From contig LR732703.1 in assembly GCA_902506565.1 (NCBI GenBank), positions 3,764,256-3,828,255 on the forward strand: 64,000 nucleotides of DNA, written 5' to 3'. Source of the stretch: Burkholderiales bacterium 8X (lineage in GTDB: Bacteria > Pseudomonadota > Gammaproteobacteria > Burkholderiales > Burkholderiaceae_C). The translations under genes were made by a program, and so were the position numbers. The notes under the pieces are model-generated. The model did no database searches. It was not told where the DNA came from and saw only the letters and a program-made list of their open reading frames with translations. Below, piece after piece: positions 25,373 to 34,137 of this stretch (position 1 is the first letter of the stretch; the number at the start of each line of letters is the position of its first letter).

Positions 25373-27888
25373 TACTCGGCAGCGCGCCGAAGCGTGTCCA
25401 CCACCGGCCGCCGCAACACCTCGCGCAAGCCCCACCAACCGGCCGCCAATGCCAGCGCCGCGCCGCAGAGCGCACCGCCCAGGATCACCAGCGGCGACGC
25501 CGTCCAGGTGAACTCGAAGACATAGCGCGCGAGCCCCCAGCCGATCACCGAGGCCACGCTGCTCGCCAGCACGCCCGCCAGCAAGCCGACGCCGACCAGT
25601 TCGGCCCGCTGCACCTGGCGCAGCAGGCTGGCCCTCGCGCCCACCGCCCGCATCACCGCGAACTCGCGAGCCCGCTCTTCGCGGGTCGCGGTCACGGCCG
25701 CGAACAGCACCACCAGTCCGGCGGCCAGCGTGAAGCCGAACAGGAACTCGACGGCGCGGATCACCTGGTCGAGCACCCGCTGCACCTGGCCGATGGTGGC
25801 GCTCATGTCGACGTTGGTGACGTTCGGATAGGCGCGCACCAGCGCGTTGTCGAAGCCCTTGACCTCCGGCGCACGGAAGGCGCCCATGAAGGTGACCGGC
25901 ACGTCCTGCAGCGCCGCCACGGTGTACATCACGAAGAAGTTGGCATGCAGCGACCCCCAGTCGACCTTGCGCAGCGACGTGACGCGCGCATCGCTCTGGA
26001 TGCCGCCGATGTCGAAGCGCAGCGCATCGCCGAGCTTGAGGCCGAGCGTCTGCGCGAGGCCGTCCTCGACGCTCACTTCGCCGGGTGCGTTCGGCGTCCA
26101 GCGGCCGGCGACCACGCTGTTGTGCGGCGGCGCCTCGGCGCTGTTGCTCAGGTTGAACTCGCGATCGACCAGGCGCTTGGCACGGTCGTCCTCGTAATCG
26201 TCGGGCGACACCGGCTTGTCGTTGATGGCGACCAGGCGGCCGCGGATCATCGGGTACCAGTCGAAGTTGCGCACGCCGTTGTCGCGCAGCGTCTTCTGGA
26301 AGTCCTGGCTCTGCTCCGGCATCACGTTGATGACGAAGCGATTCGGCGCATCCGGCGGGGTCGCGCGGCGCCAGCTGTCGACCAGGTCGGTGCGCAGCAA
26401 CACCAGCAGCACCAGCGCCAGGAGCCCGACCGACAGCGCACTCACCTGCACCACCGCATACACCGGGCGCGCAGAGATCTGCCGGGTGGCGAGCACCAGC
26501 CAGCGCGGCGCAGTGCTTTCGTTCACGCTGCGGCGCAGCAGCTTGACCGCGATCCAGCTCAGAAGCGCGAACACCGCCACCGCCGCGCCGAAGCCGCCGA
26601 CCGCGATCAGCCCGAGCTTGATGTCGCTGCTGGCCGCGATCAGCAAGGCCGCGAAGCCGAGCACGCCGATGCCCAGCACCGCGAGCGAAGCCGGCTTGAG
26701 GCCGCCGACATCGCGCCGGATCACCCGAAGCGGCGGCACCTGCGCCAGCTGCAGCACCGGCGGCAGGCCGAAGGCGAACAGGAGCGTCAAGCCCATGCCG
26801 AGCCCGAAGGCGACCGGCCACAACGTCGCTGCCGGCAGCGCCGTCGTGACCAGGCCCGACAGCAGCAGCACGAACACGTAGTGCACGGCAAAGCCGATCG
26901 CCACGCCCATGAGGCTCGCGACCACGCCGATCACCGCGAACTCGAAGGCATAGGCCTGCGCGATGGTGCGCTGGCTCTGGCCCAGCACGCGGAGCATCGC
27001 GCAATCGTCGAGATGGCTGGCGGCGAAACCGCGTGCCGCCAGCGCCACCGCGACGGCCGACAACAGCGCCGCCAGCAACGCGACCAGGTTCAGGAATTTC
27101 TCGGCGCGGTCGAGCGTCTGCCGCATCTCGGGCCGACCGCTTTCGAAGGAGTCGAGCCGCACGCCCCGCAGTTCGCCCTTCTTGAGCGTGGCCTCGGCCC
27201 AGTCGGTGAACGCCTTGACCGCGCCGGGCTCGCCGGCGACCGCGTAGCGATAGTTGATGCGGCTTGCGGGCTGCACCAGCGCGGTCCGGGGGATGTCGGC
27301 CTGGTTCAGCATCACGCGCGGCGCGAAGCTCATGAAGCCGGCGCCGCGATCGGGCTCCAGCGTGATCACGCGCGAGATCCGCAGGCTGGCATCACCGAGC
27401 AGGAGCGGGTCGCCGACCTTGAGCGACAGCGATTCGAGCAGCGAGCCATCGACCCAGGCCTCGCCGGCCGCCGGCACCTCTTGCGTCGCCTGCCCGGTGC
27501 CGCCGCTCTCGGTCGCCACCTGCACGTTGCCGCGCAGCGGATAGCCCGGGGACACCGCCTTGAGCGCGACCAGCTTGCTGGCGCCGCCCTTCGATTCCTC
27601 GGCGCGCGCCATGGTCGGGAAGCCATAGGTGCTGGCGGCATCCAGGCCGAGCGTTCGAGCGCGTTCGATGAACACGTCGGGCGTCGGACGATCGCTGGCC
27701 AGCACCGCATCGCCGCCGAGCAACTGCCTGGCATCGCGCTGCAGCCCGCCCTTGAGTCGATCGGCGAAGAAGCCGACCGCCGTGAGCGCGGCCACGGCCA
27801 GGAGCACGGCGACGATCAACAGGCGCAGTTCGCCGGCACGCAGGTCGCGCCGAAGCGTGCGCCATCCCAGGCGGATGGAGGCATTCAT
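25372..27888 (-). CDS. FtsX-like permease family protein (ABC transporter permease)
   Basis: 838-residue inner-membrane protein of the YbbP type. One N-terminal transmembrane helix (LRLLIVAVLLAVAALTAVGFF, ~19-39) is followed by a large periplasmic domain (~40-260), a membrane block of several helices (~265-460), a second periplasmic domain (~490-690), and a C-terminal FtsX domain of three helices with EERAREFAVMRAVGARASLL. Related proteins pair with a LolD-like ATPase to handle lipids or lipoproteins. No ATPase gene is adjacent in the window. Start MNASIRLGW. Convergent with the FGE gene and divergent from a LysR gene. Confidence 0.9.
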   Translation of the reverse strand: MNASIRLGWRTLRRDLRAGELRLLIVAVLLAVAALTAVGFFADRLKGGLQRDARQLLGGDAVLASDRPTPDVFIERARTLGLDAASTYGFPTMARAEESKGGASKLVALKAVSPGYPLRGNVQVATESGGTGQATQEVPAAGEAWVDGSLLESLSLKVGDPLLLGDASLRISRVITLEPDRGAGFMSFAPRVMLNQADIPRTALVQPASRINYRYAVAGEPGAVKAFTDWAEATLKKGELRGVRLDSFESGRPEMRQTLDRAEKFLNLVALLAALLSAVAVALAARGFAASHLDDCAMLRVLGQSQRTIAQAYAFEFAVIGVVASLMGVAIGFAVHYVFVLLLSGLVTTALPAATLWPVAFGLGMGLTLLFAFGLPPVLQLAQVPPLRVIRRDVGGLKPASLAVLGIGVLGFAALLIAASSDIKLGLIAVGGFGAAVAVFALLSWIAVKLLRRSVNESTAPRWLVLATRQISARPVYAVVQVSALSVGLLALVLLVLLRTDLVDSWRRATPPDAPNRFVINVMPEQSQDFQKTLRDNGVRNFDWYPMIRGRLVAINDKPVSPDDYEDDRAKRLVDREFNLSNSAEAPPHNSVVAGRWTPNAPGEVSVEDGLAQTLGLKLGDALRFDIGGIQSDARVTSLRKVDWGSLHANFFVMYTVAALQDVPVTFMGAFRAPEVKGFDNALVRAYPNVTNVDMSATIGQVQRVLDQVIRAVEFLFGFTLAAGLVVLFAAVTATREERAREFAVMRAVGARASLLRQVQRAELVGVGLLAGVLASSVASVIGWGLARYVFEFTWTASPLVILGGALCGAALALAAGWWGLREVLRRPVVDTLRRAAE

Positions 27889-27979
27889 CCGCCGAAGATA
27901 GCCGAGCCGCGCCGCCGGGCGAAATGGAGGGCCATGGCCCGTGGAGGCAAGCCGCAGCCCAGCCGCACAATGCCGCCTC

Positions 27980-28933
27980 ATGGAATTGCGCCAGCTTCGC
28001 TACTTCGTCCGCATCGTCGAGCTCGGCAGCATGGGCCGCGCCGCGCTCGACCTGGAGGTGGTGCAGTCGGCCCTGAGCCAGCAGATCAGCCGGCTCGAAG
28101 GCGAGCTCGCCACCCGCCTCCTGCAGCGCACCGCCAAGGGCGTGACGCCGACCGAAGCCGGACTCGCCTTCTTTCGGGAGGCGCAGCTCACGCTCCGGCA
28201 TGCCGCGCAGGCGGCCCGGGTGGCGCAGCACTCGCGGCTGACCGGCACGGTGAGCGTCGGCCTCGCGCCCACCACCTCGGCGGTGATCGCGATGCCCTTC
28301 ATGGCCGCCATGCGCGAGCGCTATCCGGACGTGAGGCTGCACATGGTCGAAAGCCTGTCGGGCCACCTCACCGGCATGCTGAACGCCCGCCAGCTCGACC
28401 TGGCGATCCTGTTCAACGCCCAGGCCGCCACGCGCTGGAGCGTGACGCCGCTGCTCGAGGAAAAGCTGCTGCTCATCCGCGCGCGGCGCCACATGTCCGC
28501 AGCCGCCGCGGCCCGCAGCCGAAGCGTGACCATCGCGCAGCTGGCCGAGATTCCGCTGATCCTGCCGACCGGAACGCACGGCCTCCGCAGCGTGATCGAC
28601 GCCGCGTTCCTGCGTGCCGAGCGCTCGCCCCGGCTGCTGGCCGAAATCGATTCGCTGCCGATGCTGATGGACGCGGTCGATGCCGGCTTCGGCGCGACGG
28701 TGCAGCCTGGCGCGGCGGTCGGGCGCTTTCCGGACGCGGCCGAGCGCTTCCACCTGGCGCCGCTTGCCGATCGAAGCGCCGTTCGGCGCAATGCGCTGTG
28801 CAGCCTGTCGGACGACGAACTGTCGCCGGCGGCGCTCGCGGTGCGCATCGTGCTGAACGAAACCGCGCAAGCCCTGGTGCAGGCCGGCCGCTGGCCTGGC
28901 GCCAAGCTTTCTCAAAGCCATCTGCTTTCGTGA
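27980..28933 (+). CDS. LysR family regulator, probable tricarballylate gene activator
   Basis: 317 residues. The winged helix-turn-helix begins MELRQLRYFVRIVELGSMGR and continues QSALSQQISRLEGELATRLL, then TPTEAGLAFF. The effector domain follows (TGTVSVGLAPTTSAV onwards). It lies 93 bases upstream of tcuA in the same direction, which makes it the probable TcuR equivalent, although in the best known system the regulator gene is not in this exact orientation. A divergent FtsX gene starts 91 bases away. Confidence 0.88.
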   Translation: MELRQLRYFVRIVELGSMGRAALDLEVVQSALSQQISRLEGELATRLLQRTAKGVTPTEAGLAFFREAQLTLRHAAQAARVAQHSRLTGTVSVGLAPTTSAVIAMPFMAAMRERYPDVRLHMVESLSGHLTGMLNARQLDLAILFNAQAATRWSVTPLLEEKLLLIRARRHMSAAAAARSRSVTIAQLAEIPLILPTGTHGLRSVIDAAFLRAERSPRLLAEIDSLPMLMDAVDAGFGATVQPGAAVGRFPDAAERFHLAPLADRSAVRRNALCSLSDDELSPAALAVRIVLNETAQALVQAGRWPGAKLSQSHLLS

Positions 28934-29026
28934 TGGGCCCATGCTGCGCCGCCCCTGGGCAGGCGCGGCCGATCGTCCTAGAGTGAAGCCTTCCGAAGAA
29001 GACTTCAGCCTCCGAAAGAATCAAGA

Positions 29027-30421
29027 GTGAGAGACATACCCGACGTGCTCGTTGTCGGCGGTGGCAATGCCGCGCTGTGCGCCGCGCTGATGGCCCGCGA
29101 GGCCGGCGCGTCGGTGCAACTGGTCGAAGCCTCGCCCAAGGCTTGGCGAGGCGGCAATTCGCAGCACGTTCGCAACCTGCGCTGCATGCACGACGCACCG
29201 CAGGACGTGTTGATCGAGGCGTACCCCGAAGAGGAATATTGGCAGGACCTGCTCAAGGTCACCGGCGGCCTCACCGACGAGAAGCTGGCCCGGCTGGTGA
29301 TCCGCGCCTCGTCCGATTGCCGCGACTGGATGCGCAGCCACGGCGTGCACTTCCAGCCGCCGCTTTCGGGTGCGCTGCACGTCGCCCGCACCAATGCCTT
29401 CTTCATGGGCGGCGGCAAGGCTCTCGTCAACGCCTACTACCGAAGTGCCGAGCGCCTCGGCGTGCAGGTTCGCTACGACACCCCGATCGCGCGCATCGAG
29501 ATGGACGGCGAGCGCTTCGTCGCGGCATTCGCCGAATCCGGCGAGCGCTTCCCCGCCAGGAGCTGCGTGCTCGCGGCCGGCGGCTTCGAGTCCAACCGCG
29601 AATGGCTGCGCGAGGCCTGGGGCCAGAACGAACGCGGCGAATGGCCGGGCGACAACTTCCTGATCCGCGGCACCCGCTTCAACCAGGGCGTCTTGCTCAA
29701 GGCCATGCTGGCGGCCGGCGCGGACCGCATCGGCGATCCGTCGCAATCGCATTGCGTCGCGATCGACGCGCGTGCGCCGCTCTACGACGGCGGCATCTGC
29801 ACGCGGATCGATTGCGTCTCGCTGGGCGTGGTGGTCAATCGCGAAGCCCGCCGCTTCTACGACGAGGGCGAGGACTTCTGGCCGAAGCGCTATGCGATCT
29901 GGGGCCGGCTGGTCGCGATGCAGCCCGGGCAGATCGCCTGGTCGGTGATCGACCAGAAAGCGATCGGTCGCTTCATGCCGCCGGTGTTTCCGGGTACCCG
30001 GGCCGAGAGCCTGACCGAACTCGCCGAGGCGATCGGCCTCGACGCCGTCACCTTCGTCGAGACGGTCGAGGACTTCAACGCCGCCTGCCGGGTCGGCAGC
30101 TTCGACCACACCTCGCTCGACGATTGCCGAACCGAAGGCATCGAGCCGGCCAAGACCCATTGGGCGCGGCCGCTCGACACGCCGCCCTACTACGCCTATC
30201 CGGTGCGGCCCGGCATCACCTTCACCTATCTCGGCCTCAAGGTCGACGAGACGGCCGCCGTGCGATTCGGCGGCGAGCCGAGCCCGAACCTCTTCGTCGC
30301 CGGCGAGATGATGGCCGGCAACGTGCTCGGCAAGGGCTACACGGCCGGCGTCGGCATGAGCATCGGCACCGCCTTCGGGCGCATCGCAGGAACGGAGGCC
30401 GCACGTGCAGCAGCTCACTGA
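29027..30421 (+). CDS. tcuA: FAD-dependent tricarballylate dehydrogenase
   Basis: 464-residue flavoprotein of the fumarate reductase/succinate dehydrogenase FAD family that oxidises tricarballylate to cis-aconitate. Seen: dinucleotide-binding [15 protein letters not shown] (~11-25), [15 protein letters not shown] (~42-56), AAGGFESN (~183-190), and the C-terminal [23 protein letters not shown] start. Its last 17 bases overlap tcuB, the partner that reoxidises its flavin. The assignment follows from the pairing with TcuB; a dehydrogenase for another tricarboxylate is possible. Confidence 0.9.
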   Translation: MRDIPDVLVVGGGNAALCAALMAREAGASVQLVEASPKAWRGGNSQHVRNLRCMHDAPQDVLIEAYPEEEYWQDLLKVTGGLTDEKLARLVIRASSDCRDWMRSHGVHFQPPLSGALHVARTNAFFMGGGKALVNAYYRSAERLGVQVRYDTPIARIEMDGERFVAAFAESGERFPARSCVLAAGGFESNREWLREAWGQNERGEWPGDNFLIRGTRFNQGVLLKAMLAAGADRIGDPSQSHCVAIDARAPLYDGGICTRIDCVSLGVVVNREARRFYDEGEDFWPKRYAIWGRLVAMQPGQIAWSVIDQKAIGRFMPPVFPGTRAESLTELAEAIGLDAVTFVETVEDFNAACRVGSFDHTSLDDCRTEGIEPAKTHWARPLDTPPYYAYPVRPGITFTYLGLKVDETAAVRFGGEPSPNLFVAGEMMAGNVLGKGYTAGVGMSIGTAFGRIAGTEAARAAAH

Positions 30422-31640
30422 TCTGGTCGCCCGGGCGCGCGAGGATGCCGATGGCCGCATCACCGTGAATCCGCGCGTGGTGCCGATCCGGCCGGCGCTT
30501 CCGCTCACCGCCTCCGAAGAAGAGGTGTCGCGCATCCTGCAGATCTGCAACGCCTGCCGCTACTGCGAAGGCTTTTGCGCCGTGTTCCCGGCGATGACCC
30601 GGCGGCTCGAATTCGGTAAGGCCGATACCCACTACCTGGCGAACCTTTGCCACAACTGCGGCGCCTGCCTGCATGCCTGCCAGTACGCGCCGCCGCACGA
30701 GTTCGCGGTGAACGTGCCGCGGTCGATGGCCGAGGTGCGCATGCAGACCTATCACGACTACGCCTGGCCACCTGCCCTCGGCGCGCTCTACCGGCGAAAC
30801 GGGCTTACCGTGTCGGTGGCGCTGGCGCTGGGGCTCGCGTTGTTCCTGGCGCTGGCCGTGGCGTTTCGCGGATCGCTGCTGCACGAGCCGCTCGCCGGCG
30901 ACTTCTACGCGATCTTTCCGCACAACTTCCTCGCGGCCGTGTTCGGCGCCGTGTTCCTCTTCGTGATCTTCGCGCTCGGCATGGGGGTGCGCAGCTTCTG
31001 GCGCCAGGTCTCGCCGGCGCAGCCCGGCCAGCCGTCCACGCCGGCCGAGGTCTCGGCGGTGCGAGGCGCGGCCGCGGCCGAGGCCACCCACGACGTGCTC
31101 AAGCTCAAGTACCTGGGCGGCGGGCACGGCGAGGGCTGCAACAACGAGGACGATCGGTTTACCTTATGGCGGCGGCGCTTCCATCACATGACCTTCTACG
31201 GCTTCATGCTGTGCTTCGCCTCGACCAGCGTGGCGACGCTCTACCACTACCTGCTGGGGCTCGAGGCGCCCTATGCGCTGACCAGCCTGCCGGTGCTGCT
31301 CGGCACGCTCGGCGGCATCGGCCTGGTGGTCGGCCCTTCTGGGCTGCTGTGGATGAGCGTCCGGCGCGATCCGGCACACGGCGACCAGGCCCAGCGCCCG
31401 ATGGACCGCGGCTTCATCGCCTTGCTGCTGCTCACCAGCATCACCGGCCTCGCGCTGCTCGCCTGGCGCGACACCGGCTTCATGGCGCTGCTGCTGGCGG
31501 TGCACCTGGGGGTGGTGATGGGGCTCTTCCTGACATTGCCCTACGGCAAGTTCGCGCACGGCTTCTACCGATCCGCCGCCCTCTTGAAGCACGCGATGGA
31601 GAAGCGACTACCGAACCGGCTGGCGCTCGGCGGCGACTGA
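30405..31640 (+). CDS. tcuB: Tricarballylate utilization 4Fe-4S protein TcuB
   Basis: 411-residue membrane electron-transfer protein that takes electrons from TcuA to the quinone pool. Two [4Fe-4S] motifs in the N-terminal part: [11 protein letters not shown] (~49-59) and [12 protein letters not shown] (~83-94). Then come about six transmembrane segments, starting [18 protein letters not shown] (~137), with several His suited to heme binding ([16 protein letters not shown]). Overlaps tcuA by 17 bases. Confidence 0.93.
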   Translation: MQQLTDLVARAREDADGRITVNPRVVPIRPALPLTASEEEVSRILQICNACRYCEGFCAVFPAMTRRLEFGKADTHYLANLCHNCGACLHACQYAPPHEFAVNVPRSMAEVRMQTYHDYAWPPALGALYRRNGLTVSVALALGLALFLALAVAFRGSLLHEPLAGDFYAIFPHNFLAAVFGAVFLFVIFALGMGVRSFWRQVSPAQPGQPSTPAEVSAVRGAAAAEATHDVLKLKYLGGGHGEGCNNEDDRFTLWRRRFHHMTFYGFMLCFASTSVATLYHYLLGLEAPYALTSLPVLLGTLGGIGLVVGPSGLLWMSVRRDPAHGDQAQRPMDRGFIALLLLTSITGLALLAWRDTGFMALLLAVHLGVVMGLFLTLPYGKFAHGFYRSAALLKHAMEKRLPNRLALGGD

Positions 31641-31734
31641 GCGCTGGCGCGCTGCAGCCTCCAGCAGGCGGTACCCACCGGCGCAGCCGATCGACCAGAA
31701 AAACAAAGACCCAATCGACAACAGGAGACAAGCG

Positions 31735-32739
31735 ATGAACCGTTCCTTCAACCGACTCCCGCGCCGCCGCCTGCAGAGCGCCTTGCTCGGCCTTGCAGCC
31801 GCAGCTGCCGCGGCCTTCCTGCTGCCAGCCGCTGCGCAAGACTTCCCACCGAAGAAGCAGGTCACGATGGTGGTCGGCTTCGCAGCCGGTGGCGGCGCCG
31901 ACACCGCCGCCCGCCTCATCGCCAAGAAGCTCGGCGAGAACATCGGGCAGTCGGTGGTGGTCGACAACCGCGCCGGCGCCGGCGGCAACATCGCCCACCA
32001 GTACGTGGCCGGGGCGCCGACCGACGGTTCGGTGATCCTGCTCGGCTCGATCGGGCCGCTGTCGATCGCACCGCACCTCATGAAGCTGCCCTACGACCCG
32101 GTGAAGGACCTGGCGCCGATCACCATGGGCCTCAACTTTCCGAACGTGCTGGTGGTCGACCCCGGCCTCAAGGTCAAGACCCTCGCCGAGTTCATCGAGG
32201 CCGCGAAGAAAAAGCCGGGCGGCCTCGATTTCGCGTCGACCGGCGCCGGCTCGGCCTCGCACCTGGCGGGCGAACTGTTCAACCAGCGGGCCGGGGTCGA
32301 GATCGTGCACGTGCCGTACAAGGGCGGCGCTCCGGCGATGGTCGACCTGCTCGGCGGACGGGTGGCCTCGTACTACGCGGTGCCCTCCACCGCCGCGCCC
32401 TACATCGAGACCGGCAAGGTGGTCGCGCTCGCCACCACCGGGCCCACGCGGGCACCGTCGCTTCCGAACGTGCCGACCATCGCGGAGTCGGGCTTTCCCG
32501 GTTTCGCCGCGACCAATTGGTACGCGTTCGTGGCACCGGGCAAGACGCCGGCGCCGATCCTCGACGGCTGGAACAAGGAGATCGTGCGGGTGCTGAACAA
32601 CCCCGAGATGCGCGAGCAGCTCGAGAAGCACGGCCTGACGCCGATGCCCGGCACGCGAGACGAGCTTGCCCGCTACATCGCGAGCGAGAGCACCGTATGG
32701 GGCAAGGTCGTGCGGGAACGGAAGATCACGGCCGAGTGA
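31735..32739 (+). CDS. Tripartite tricarboxylate transporter substrate-binding protein (Bug/TctC)
   Basis: 334-residue periplasmic receptor of the Bug family, large in Burkholderiales. The signal peptide (RRRLQSALLGLAAAAAAAF, cut after AAAQ) is clear. The family motifs follow: VTMVVGFAAGGGADTAARLI (~43-62), DNRAGAGGNIA (~79), and HVPYKGGAPAMVDLLGG (~189-205). It lies 94 bases downstream of tcuB. No TctA/TctB membrane partners are encoded nearby, so it is an orphan receptor, common in this order. It probably supplies the TcuAB substrate. Confidence 0.95.
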   Translation: MNRSFNRLPRRRLQSALLGLAAAAAAAFLLPAAAQDFPPKKQVTMVVGFAAGGGADTAARLIAKKLGENIGQSVVVDNRAGAGGNIAHQYVAGAPTDGSVILLGSIGPLSIAPHLMKLPYDPVKDLAPITMGLNFPNVLVVDPGLKVKTLAEFIEAAKKKPGGLDFASTGAGSASHLAGELFNQRAGVEIVHVPYKGGAPAMVDLLGGRVASYYAVPSTAAPYIETGKVVALATTGPTRAPSLPNVPTIAESGFPGFAATNWYAFVAPGKTPAPILDGWNKEIVRVLNNPEMREQLEKHGLTPMPGTRDELARYIASESTVWGKVVRERKITAE

Positions 32740-32773
32740 TGGGCCCGCAGGCCGGGCAAGCCGTCGCCCGGCC

Positions 32774-33670
32774 TCAGGCGTCTCGCTCCGAAGGCCGGCG
32801 CGCGGCCAGTTCGGGCTGCAGCTGCAGGCGATCGAAACCTGCATAGCAGACGAAGCGCTTGTTGGTCGCACGGCCGATGGCGCACAGCCCGACCCGGGTG
32901 GCCACCTCGTGCCCCATCTGCGTGATGCCGCTTCGCGACACCACGATCGCCACGCCCATCTGCGCGGACTTGATGACCATCTCGCTGGTGAGCCGACCGG
33001 TGGTGTAGAAGACGCGGCCGCCGGCCAGCCGGTCGGCGGGCTGCATGGCGATCCAGCCGGCGATGGTGTCGATCGCGTTGTGGCGCCCCACGTCCTCGAC
33101 GAAGCATTGCATCCGCACGCCCTCGGCATCGGGATCGGCGGCGTCATCGAGCGTGAAGAGCGCGCAGCCGTGCACCGAGCCGGCCGACTTGTAGGTGCTC
33201 TCCTGGAGCCGGATCGCGTTGACCAGGGCGTAGAGCTGGGCCTGGCTCATGCGCGTGGCCGGCAAGGCGAGGCTGTCGATGCCGGCCATCAGTTCGCCGA
33301 ACACGCTGCCCTGGCCGCAGCCGGTGGTCACCACCTTCTTCGCGGTGCGTTCCTCGATGCGGTCGATGCCGGCATGGGTCTTGACCGCCGCGCTCGCGAC
33401 CTCCCAATCGACGGTGATCGATTCGACATCGCTCGCCGATTCGATCAGTCGCTGGTTGAGCAGGTAGCCGAGCACCAGCAGCTCGGGCTCGGCGCCGAGC
33501 GTCATCAGCGTGACCAGCTCGCGCCGGTCGACATACACGGTGAGGTCGCGCTCCGCCGGAATCGAAACCTGGCCGCGCTCGCCGTGTTCGTCGAGCACCT
33601 CCACCTCGCGGGTGAGTTCGGCGCGGGCCGAGGTCAGGCGCGGCAGGCAGGCCGCGGGCGATGCGCTCAC
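32774..33670 (-). CDS. fdhD: Formate dehydrogenase accessory sulfurtransferase FdhD
   Basis: 298 residues. Passes sulfur from a cysteine desulfurase to the molybdenum cofactor of formate dehydrogenase. Recognised from LGYLLNQRLIES, VEDVGRHNAIDTIAGW and FYTTGRLTSEMVIKSAQMG. The loop that holds the CxxC of E. coli FdhD reads TTGCGQGSVFG, with Cys118 kept and the second Cys replaced by Gly121. GTG start overlaps the stop of the upstream exported protein by four bases (GTGA). It is the last gene of the long minus-strand formate dehydrogenase cluster and is the only fdhD seen, so it may serve both enzymes. Confidence 0.95.
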   Translation of the reverse strand: MSASPAACLPRLTSARAELTREVEVLDEHGERGQVSIPAERDLTVYVDRRELVTLMTLGAEPELLVLGYLLNQRLIESASDVESITVDWEVASAAVKTHAGIDRIEERTAKKVVTTGCGQGSVFGELMAGIDSLALPATRMSQAQLYALVNAIRLQESTYKSAGSVHGCALFTLDDAADPDAEGVRMQCFVEDVGRHNAIDTIAGWIAMQPADRLAGGRVFYTTGRLTSEMVIKSAQMGVAIVVSRSGITQMGHEVATRVGLCAIGRATNKRFVCYAGFDRLQLQPELAARRPSERDA

Positions 33671-34137
33671 TGCTTGGGTGCAGCCCCGGGCGCGGGCGCA
33701 GGCGCCGTCGCTGCACCGGCGTTGGGCGTCGGGTTGACGGCCGCGGCGGGCGCGTTGGTGCTGGGCGGGCTCTTGGCGGTATCGGCCGGCGAGTGCGCGC
33801 CCGACACCTCGATCGGCTTCGGCTGCTCGGGTGCACCCGGCGAAGCCGGCGCCGCCGGTGTGAAGACGAACGGACCCGGATCGACGCAAGGCGGCGTGGC
33901 GGGCGCCGGGGCCACCGTCTTGCCTTCCGCGGCGGCCTTGCTGCGGTACTGGCTCGCGACCCGGTCCTGCGCCTGGCACAACTGGTAGCCGTCGACCTTG
34001 CCCGACCAGGCGAGCTTGGCAGTGGCCTCGGCGGCCTTGGCCTGGGTTTCGGGTGTGACCGGCAACTTGGCCGATGCGGCAAATCCGAGGCTGGCGATGC
34101 CGGCTGCCAGGCCGGCGCGGATGATGGCTTGCTTCAT
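33667..34137 (-). CDS. Unknown exported protein of the formate dehydrogenase operon
   Basis: 156 residues, function not recognised. A signal peptide is clear (MKQAIIRAGLAAGIASLGFA, cut after SA). The mature part has a short conserved-looking core (KLAWSGKVDGYQLCQAQDRV) with one Cys, then another Cys in PPCVDPGPF, and a C-terminal half that is Pro/Ala-rich and probably disordered. The two Cys could form a disulfide in the periplasm. It overlaps the gamma subunit gene upstream and fdhD downstream by four bases each, so it belongs to the operon and may help assemble or anchor the periplasmic enzyme. Confidence 0.75.
   Translation of the reverse strand: MKQAIIRAGLAAGIASLGFAASAKLPVTPETQAKAAEATAKLAWSGKVDGYQLCQAQDRVASQYRSKAAAEGKTVAPAPATPPCVDPGPFVFTPAAPASPGAPEQPKPIEVSGAHSPADTAKSPPSTNAPAAAVNPTPNAGAATAPAPAPGAAPKQ

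Noticed and set aside
24697..28986. Very long plus-strand open frame over the FGE and FtsX genes
   Set aside because: It is a Gln/Arg/His-rich antisense and out-of-frame shadow; the FGE and FtsX proteins have clear motifs in other frames.
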